DNA from: Dastarcus helophoroides
Taxonomy: Eukaryota > Arthropoda > Insecta > Coleoptera > Bothrideridae
Assembly (NCBI GenBank): GCA_028583605.1
Contig: CM053327.1
Coordinates: forward strand, 20,819,629 to 20,883,628
Reading direction: 5' to 3'
Length of the DNA: 64,000 nt
The notes below the pieces were generated by a model, which worked only from the letters and a program-made list of their open reading frames with translations, did not search any database and was not told the origin of the DNA. This document shows positions 58,746-64,000 of this stretch, piece by piece. A program made the translations under genes and the position numbers. Every line of letters begins with the position of its first letter. Positions within the stretch are counted from its first letter, which is position 1.

Positions 58746-59489
58746 TACTAAAATGAACTTGGAAGAAGTCGCGGATACACATGTTATGTAAAGAACAAAA
58801 AAAAAAGAAAAAGAAGATTCAGCAGGAAAATAAATATTCTTAAAAAAAAACAGAGACCACTTCAAGTTTTTTGGTGTGAATATCCGTATTTAGTCATTTA
58901 GTCACTGCGGGTACTTTAATAGCGCCTATTATTCAATGATTTAAAAGCAGCAATAAACTGTCAAAAATACCCAATAAATAGGATGGGTGGTCCATTCATT
59001 GAGTTCAAAGGTGCAATTTATTTTTATAATTGCCTGATAAACCATGGTAAAGGGCTGTTCTTTGTTCAGGAATATTTCTATATAATGGATGAAGTGTAGG
59101 TTTTTCCAGTTATTCGAAATTACAGAGAAATTTTATTTCAACTAGACGTTATTTACCTAATAATTAAACTAGAATATAAATGGAATTTCGAATTGAAATC
59201 TTAGGTATTTTACGTGAAGAAGATGTCTCATTTTTTGAAAGAAGTTGTAGTTGTTGATTAAATTTGTTTTCGCGCTATAAACAAATGGAAAAAAGGAATC
59301 AACCATCCCATCCATCTCAACCGTCCTATTTATTTATCTCTCGATTAGATTTTAAAACATACGTACTATATTATTAAACATAAAAAAACTTTTAAAGTAG
59401 TTTAATAAAAGCCCTTTTTGGAACCACCCCTCCAAAGGGCTTAACCTTCCAATTTGCTCTATCAACAAAATTTTAAATAATCAATTCTG
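58746..59489. other. Intergenic, no gene seen
   Basis: A+T-rich sequence with no recognisable frame or repeat. Confidence 0.4.
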
Positions 59490-59504
59490 AAGGAAAACAA
59501 CGCA

Positions 59505-59845
59505 AAAGTAGTGTACACAACCAATAACAGTCTCCGCAACAATTTAGGTAATGCTAAAGAAAAATTGGACAAGCTTGACAGCTAAGTAATTTACGAAATA
59601 AGCTGCAACAATTGCAATTTATAATATGATGGACAGACCAAGAGATCCATTTAAACTGGATTTAAAGAACATATCGCTCATTTTAGATACAATAGAGAAG
59701 AAAAATCAAGTCTCGCCCTACATATTATAAGTACAGGACACAAAATTAACATCAAAAATTTAAAATTGTTAAGATCGATTACAAATAACAGAGAACTTGA
59801 TGCATACGAAACAATTTACATCAACCAGAGGTACCCTTAATGGAT
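59505..59845 (+). pseudogene. GIY-YIG end of another Penelope-like element
   Basis: Shifting frames read NNLGNAKEKLDKLDS, a stop, IYEISCNNCNL, a stop, YDGQTKRS, then GFKEHIAHFRYNREEKSSLA followed by IISTGHKINIKNLKLLRSIT and NRELDAYETIYINQRYP. The order GIY-like, Cys pair, Y-GQT-RS, KEH--H matches the PLE endonuclease at 13248-13631, but the two differ enough to be separate families. Inactive relic. Confidence 0.75.
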
Positions 59846-59865
59846 ATAAAGGACCATTGGCGGCC

Positions 59866-60527
59866 TCCAGTTTATTGAAGGTTATTTGTGGCAGGCCAAA
59901 ATTGCATGCACCAAATGTGTTAAACAAATAGAAATAGGAAAGAAAGCAAAAGACCGCCAGTATCGATTTGAATTTCAATGCAAGTGACGTCGATGCCTCT
60001 TTTGCTAATCTATTTAGATTAGTGCGCTTGAAAATGCCAATTCTGCTGGCGAAATACGTATCGCGTGATTATTTATTTAATTGCCGATGTGCTAAAGGGG
60101 TGAAACCTTATATTGGCTTATTAGATATATGTATAGAGAAACTAAACTGTATAGTCTCTGGATAAATTTTTTCGGCAAACAACCCCTGAAATATAGGCAA
60201 CACATTAACCATTAAAAGGTTTAGGCGTGAAGCCAACTTTAAGATGATTTTTTTAATAACTTATCTAAAGGTCGATTTATTACTTCACAGCTTACTCTAC
60301 CTGAAATGTGCTATACCATTTTTCTTATAACGTTAATTAAATCAATCAACGCTCATAGACAAATAACTTCATGACAGAATTGGCAACGCTAGTCGCAGTA
60401 GTTAAAAAATAATAGTTTAATTGTCTAGTAGTTCACAAATCACTTTAAGGGGCGTCTGTAATAAATCATAACCTAATATATTATTATGATTGATTTTTGA
60501 ACCTTAAGTTCTATTATTATTTATAAT
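59866..60527. other. Upstream flank of Sec8
   Basis: No recognisable gene. Two short open frames (up to 69 codons) lack domains. The 5' untranslated region and promoter of Sec8 should lie near the right end, but I could not place a TATA box or initiator with confidence. Confidence 0.35.
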
Positions 60528-60560
60528 TAATATCATATTAGCGACATTGCATTTGGAAAA

Positions 60561-63500
60561 ATGGATACAATGCATCCCATAAAACCACCAAGAGGAGTAA
60601 AACCTGCCAAAGAAACCGTAATGTTTAAAATTATTTTGTTATGCTTAACAAAAGATTTATTGTTTTACAGAGTGGTCTGCTAATGTCTGTTATTAGAACG
60701 TTATCCCAAAGTGAAACAAATGAAGAGAGAGATCGGGAGAAAGCTAGATTAGAAGAGAAATATAGGGAATGTGATAAAAAGTTGGATGGATTAGTTTCAA
60801 AACACGAGAATGACCTTACCAAAGTAATGCACCTCTTTGGTAACATTTCACAGATCGTTAGTGAAAATAGAAGTAGAATACGTAAGGTGAAAGAGAACTT
60901 GCAGGAATGCAAAAAATTACTTTATTGTAAAAGAGACGAATTAAAAAACCTTTGGCAGGAAGGCTTAGAATGTAAATATATGTCGCAGTTAATTGAGGAA
61001 ATGTAAGAACAATCATTTGGTTAAACTTCGATTTACTGAACATTTTTAGTGAGAAAATGATTGAAGTGCCTAGCAGGTTGTCAAGTTATATGGCCCACAA
61101 ACAATATCTTCATGCTACAAAACTGCTTGTGGAAGCAGTTTCACTCGGTAAAGATACACTTGAGGATGTGGAAAGTCTTAAAGAACTTAGTCATGAGTTG
61201 GATCAGAAAAAGGAGGTATTTGATATTTAGCTATTAGTGATTAAATTATAAATATAATTTTTCCAATTGTATTGTATTTGAATTTGGTGCTTAACCTTAT
61301 ATTAAACTTTTTGAGTCAAATAGTAAAACTTATCGCTATATATTCATCATATTAGGAATTACAACAACATTATCATCGTATTTAGTAGCAGTATGTTTAT
61401 AAATAATAACATGAATTCATATTTTCAGAATTCTATACGACCCCGAAAGCCAAGTTCACATTCAATTAAACAGTATAACTTTTGCTTGTTACTAGATTGT
61501 GAAATGTATTATATTTGGTGTTTTAAATCTAAACCATGTAGAGAGTGAATGCCAAAGATGTTTGTTTTTTTTTAATATTTTAAAAGAAATTTTTATTTAG
61601 AATTATTCTGTGAAAATTTGGACGTTAAACTAATAATTTTAAAATTAAAATAGAAATTTTCCGAAAAATATCAAAATTTGCAGAAAAAATTAAATTTGAA
61701 TTTTAACGTTAAAATATTCAGAAACATCTTAAAAATCTTAAGATTAAACTAAAAAGTTTGGTGAAGTAGTCAGAAATTCTAGAACTTGTCCTAAAATTAT
61801 TCTAAAAAATCGAAATAGATTCAAATTTACCTTTTGAGTTTTCAGTAAAAAGTTCACAATTTGATAAAAAAACCATAATTTGTGAAATAGATTCGAAATT
61901 TAATTGTAATTAAATTTTGTAGTTGATGGTTTTGAAAACTGGTAACAAAAATTTACTTAATAACATATTTTCGTCAACAGTTTGTGAATGGGTTGTAAAT
62001 AATTTATTGATAAATGTGAGTAGTTGAAGTGTGCAATTGTAAAATAAAACGGTTTGAAAAGTCAAAGGAATTTCAAATTTTACTCTAAAACACTTAGTAG
62101 ACTAAATTTTATCATTCCCTCTGAATGTTTTTAAAAATAGTTGTGAATTGATTCTGCCCAGAAGTTTATTTAAAAATTAATGTTTGTTCTAGCAACTTCA
62201 TATACAAATTTTACTGGAACTAAAAGAGCAAATATATGTAAAACCAGCACAGAATATCTTGAATTTAAGGCGCCAAGGTTCTGGTAAAGATAGTTTTATG
62301 ATTAATTCTCCCTTACAGCGAAGCACAGAATTTAGATTATCAGCAAGGAGTAGAGGTGTTGCAAGAAATATTTTGGAAGTTCCATCAAAGTTAGTACAAA
62401 AGTAATGAAAATGGCATTATACATGTATATTTAGATTGCAGGCAAAAGAAACGAATTTTGATGACTTTAATATCGAGGAAGACTTAGCTGTTAACAATAT
62501 GGAGAATTCTCCTCACTTTATAGCCATACTTATTAAATGTCTAGCCTTGTTAGATAAGCTCCCATTTGCCGTTAATGTAAGTAACTGCCATGCAATACAT
62601 CACATCAATTAATCTAATGTAACAGTTACTCAGAAGTTTATATTTCTCTAGGAAATTAAGCAAGAAATGGCTAGTTCGTTATTAAACATTATTCAGAGAA
62701 CTACACAATATGTTAAGGAATTTGCTGAAATGCAGAATAATGCGGACCCAAAGGTTGTTCTAAAAGAATTAATACAGACAAATTTTGAACAATTCAAAGA
62801 GCTAGCAGAAGTACAGAGTGTTTTACTCAGTAACATAAATAAAGCTGCAAAAGCTCACAACATTGATGTCAAACCATACAATATGAAATTTTATTGGATT
62901 CAAGTTCAAGCTGTGGTAAGTTAAATTATTAATGTAATAAAATATCTTTATTATTATTATTTTCAGTTACAATCATTTTTAAGCGACTACTTGGATGTTC
63001 AGAATATGAACTCTGATTCCCAAATTGAAAATATCCCTGACTCCACAGATCTGTCAACTTATTTTTCAAGAAGGAAACTACCAACGTAAGCAAATATTCT
63101 AGTAGAATAGACTGGGGTAATTATAAAATCGGGTCGTACTTTCATCAACGATATAAATATTTTCTTGTATTTGAATTCTGACAACAAATTACACTTTAGA
63201 TCACATGTATCACATATATTTCTGGAATTTGAACAGGTTTCCACTTTGCAGACCTTCAAAATGTTATATAACTTAAAAAAAAAGCAAAATTGACTAGAAA
63301 AAAAAAGTAGTTAGCAAATCTGTTTATACATCAGTGGAATTTGGCAACTAAAAATATTTAAAAATTTCTGTGGCTTCCAGTACATTTTGTTTTGGAGCAT
63401 TGTTACAAATTGTAGTATTTGGATTTAGCCCTCTGGTTTACTGCAAGTTAATTTGATATCATACTTTGTAGTAAGAAGAAAGCCATATTTAAATTTGATG

Positions 63501-64000
63501 GATCATCCAGCGCAATGACATTAAATAGTAGCATAAAATCATCAAAGAAAGATAAAATTCTTATTGGCCAATCTCATCCCAACAATATACTTTTATTATT
63601 CATACCTGTTATGTGCTTTATAGAAGACATTGAACAATCTATGGAAATTCAGCATGGGTAATATATTTTTTTTTGACATTCTCATTTGTTGCTCACAACC
63701 AGTTTGCTTTTTATATTTTAGTTCATGCCAGTTGTATCAGTTTGTTACAAACTATGTTTCCAATACCTACTTAAAAAGAAAATCTGATGAAATAATTGAA
63801 GCAGATGGAATTTGCTGTAAGGGCGTCAGATGCTTGGAAATCTACAGTATTGTTGGATAATACTACAGATTACAAACCAATCTTATCTGTAAGTATCCTC
63901 ATTTGTGTATCAACATTGTAGTTGCTTTTGTAATTTTTAGAGCTGCCTTACTGTGGAGAGATGCCTAAGGGAATGGAGGGCTGTTCTTCAAGCCTTGCCA
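60561..64000 (+). CDS. Sec8: Exocyst complex component 4 (Sec8), N-terminal part, cut by window end
   Basis: Sec8 is a subunit of the exocyst, which tethers secretory vesicles to the plasma membrane. Exons: 60561-60617, 60671-61002, 61050-61215, 62193-62389, 62435-62576, 62652-62915, 62967-63085, 63472-63657, 63722-63888, 63941 to beyond 64000. All introns are GT-AG and phases match. ATG 60561 sits in ggaaaaATGG with an in-frame TAA upstream at 60528. Recognition comes from SGLLMSVIRTLS, the charged coiled-coil ERDREKARLEEKYRECDKKL, KVKENLQECKKLLYCKRDEL and SSYMAHKQYLHATKLL, which are hallmarks of the Sec8 N-terminal domain. Later segments (NFDDFNIEED, VKPYNMKFYWIQVQAV, CQLYQFVTNYVSNTYLK, SDAWKSTVLLDNTTDYKPIL, TVERCLREWRAVLQALP) also fit. 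About 563 of roughly 960 residues are here. Exon 9 needs removal of one base at 63807-63808 to stay open. Confidence 0.93.
61556..61960. repeat. A-rich quasi-repeat in Sec8 intron 3
   Basis: The 977-bp third intron (61216-62192) is much longer than most of its neighbours and contains the same aaatttgaa, gaaattttcc and aaaaatcg texture seen at 6.8-7.6 and 13.9-14.7 kb. Confidence 0.45.
63807..63808 (+). other. Sec8: One-base frame break in Sec8 exon 9
   Basis: The frame reading CQLYQFVTNYVSNTYLKRKS then DEIIEAD is correct up to 63806. From 63808 the frame reading EFAVRASDAWKSTVLLDN is correct. The two differ by one extra G in gatggaa. Left as is, translation stops at 63858. There is no GT-AG pair that could remove the base. 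Confidence 0.8.

Noticed and set aside
60631..60912. 93-codon minus-strand frame
   Set aside because: Shadow of Sec8 exon 2.
62402..62434. Alternative 33-bp intron in Sec8
   Set aside because: Too short for normal splicing. The GT at 62390 keeps the same phase and gives 45 bp.

Overview
The window reads as nuclear DNA of an insect. It is about 70 percent A+T by eye, has one intron-rich host gene with GT-AG introns as short as 45 bp, and is dominated by decayed transposable elements of insect type (mariner, Tc1, hAT, Helitron, Penelope-like, LINE). A beetle is plausible from the mixture, but the sequence alone does not prove the order.

The only host gene I can name with confidence is at the right edge. 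It is exocyst subunit Sec8 (EXOC4) on the + strand, from an ATG at 60561 past the window end. Ten exons (the last one cut) join in phase to give about 563 residues of the N-terminal part of the protein. They join only if one extra base at 63807-63808 is allowed for.

Layout. 0-8 kb: a Tc1/mariner-superfamily relic with 17-bp identical inverted ends (1351-2515), T-rich and A-rich quasi-repeats, and a collapsed Penelope-like (PLE) remnant (4457-4611). 8-18.5 kb: a 0.6-kb direct duplication, a complete but dead Tc1 element with DD34E spacing (9967-11589), a PLE relic with GIY-YIG coding sequence between inverted arms (13053-13885), a Helitron 3' end (15157), a full-length dead mariner with DD34D spacing (15458-16776), a non-autonomous hAT (16872-17686) and a deleted mariner (17787-18424). 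18.5-28 kb: sparse, with an R2-like reverse transcriptase fragment (22.2-22.9 kb), a diverged direct repeat and a candidate solo LTR with core promoter. 28-34.5 kb: a small dispersed repeat interrupted by a Helitron, whose uninterrupted copy lies 5 kb away inside a LINE relic. 34.5-43 kb: mostly unassigned, with a 1.2-kb TIR element and a long hairpin. 43-58.5 kb: four LINE copies. Two belong to one jockey/CR1-like family in opposite orientation (43.3-45.8 and 51.7-53.5 kb), one is an RNase H-bearing element with a TAATC-repeat tail (54.2-57.2 kb), and one is a different RT on the + strand (57.2-58.3 kb). 58.3-60.2 kb: PLE debris and CpG-rich palindromes, then Sec8.

The transposons do not cooperate with each other. 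The region is best read as a gene-poor intergenic TE graveyard upstream of Sec8. I saw no CRISPR array, operon, rRNA or tRNA gene. The most useful second looks are the covarying hammerhead-like stem in the PLE ends, the Helitron filled and empty site pair, the Sec8 frameshift, the GC-rich exon-like island at 48.1 kb, and the 25-bp hairpin at 39.4 kb.
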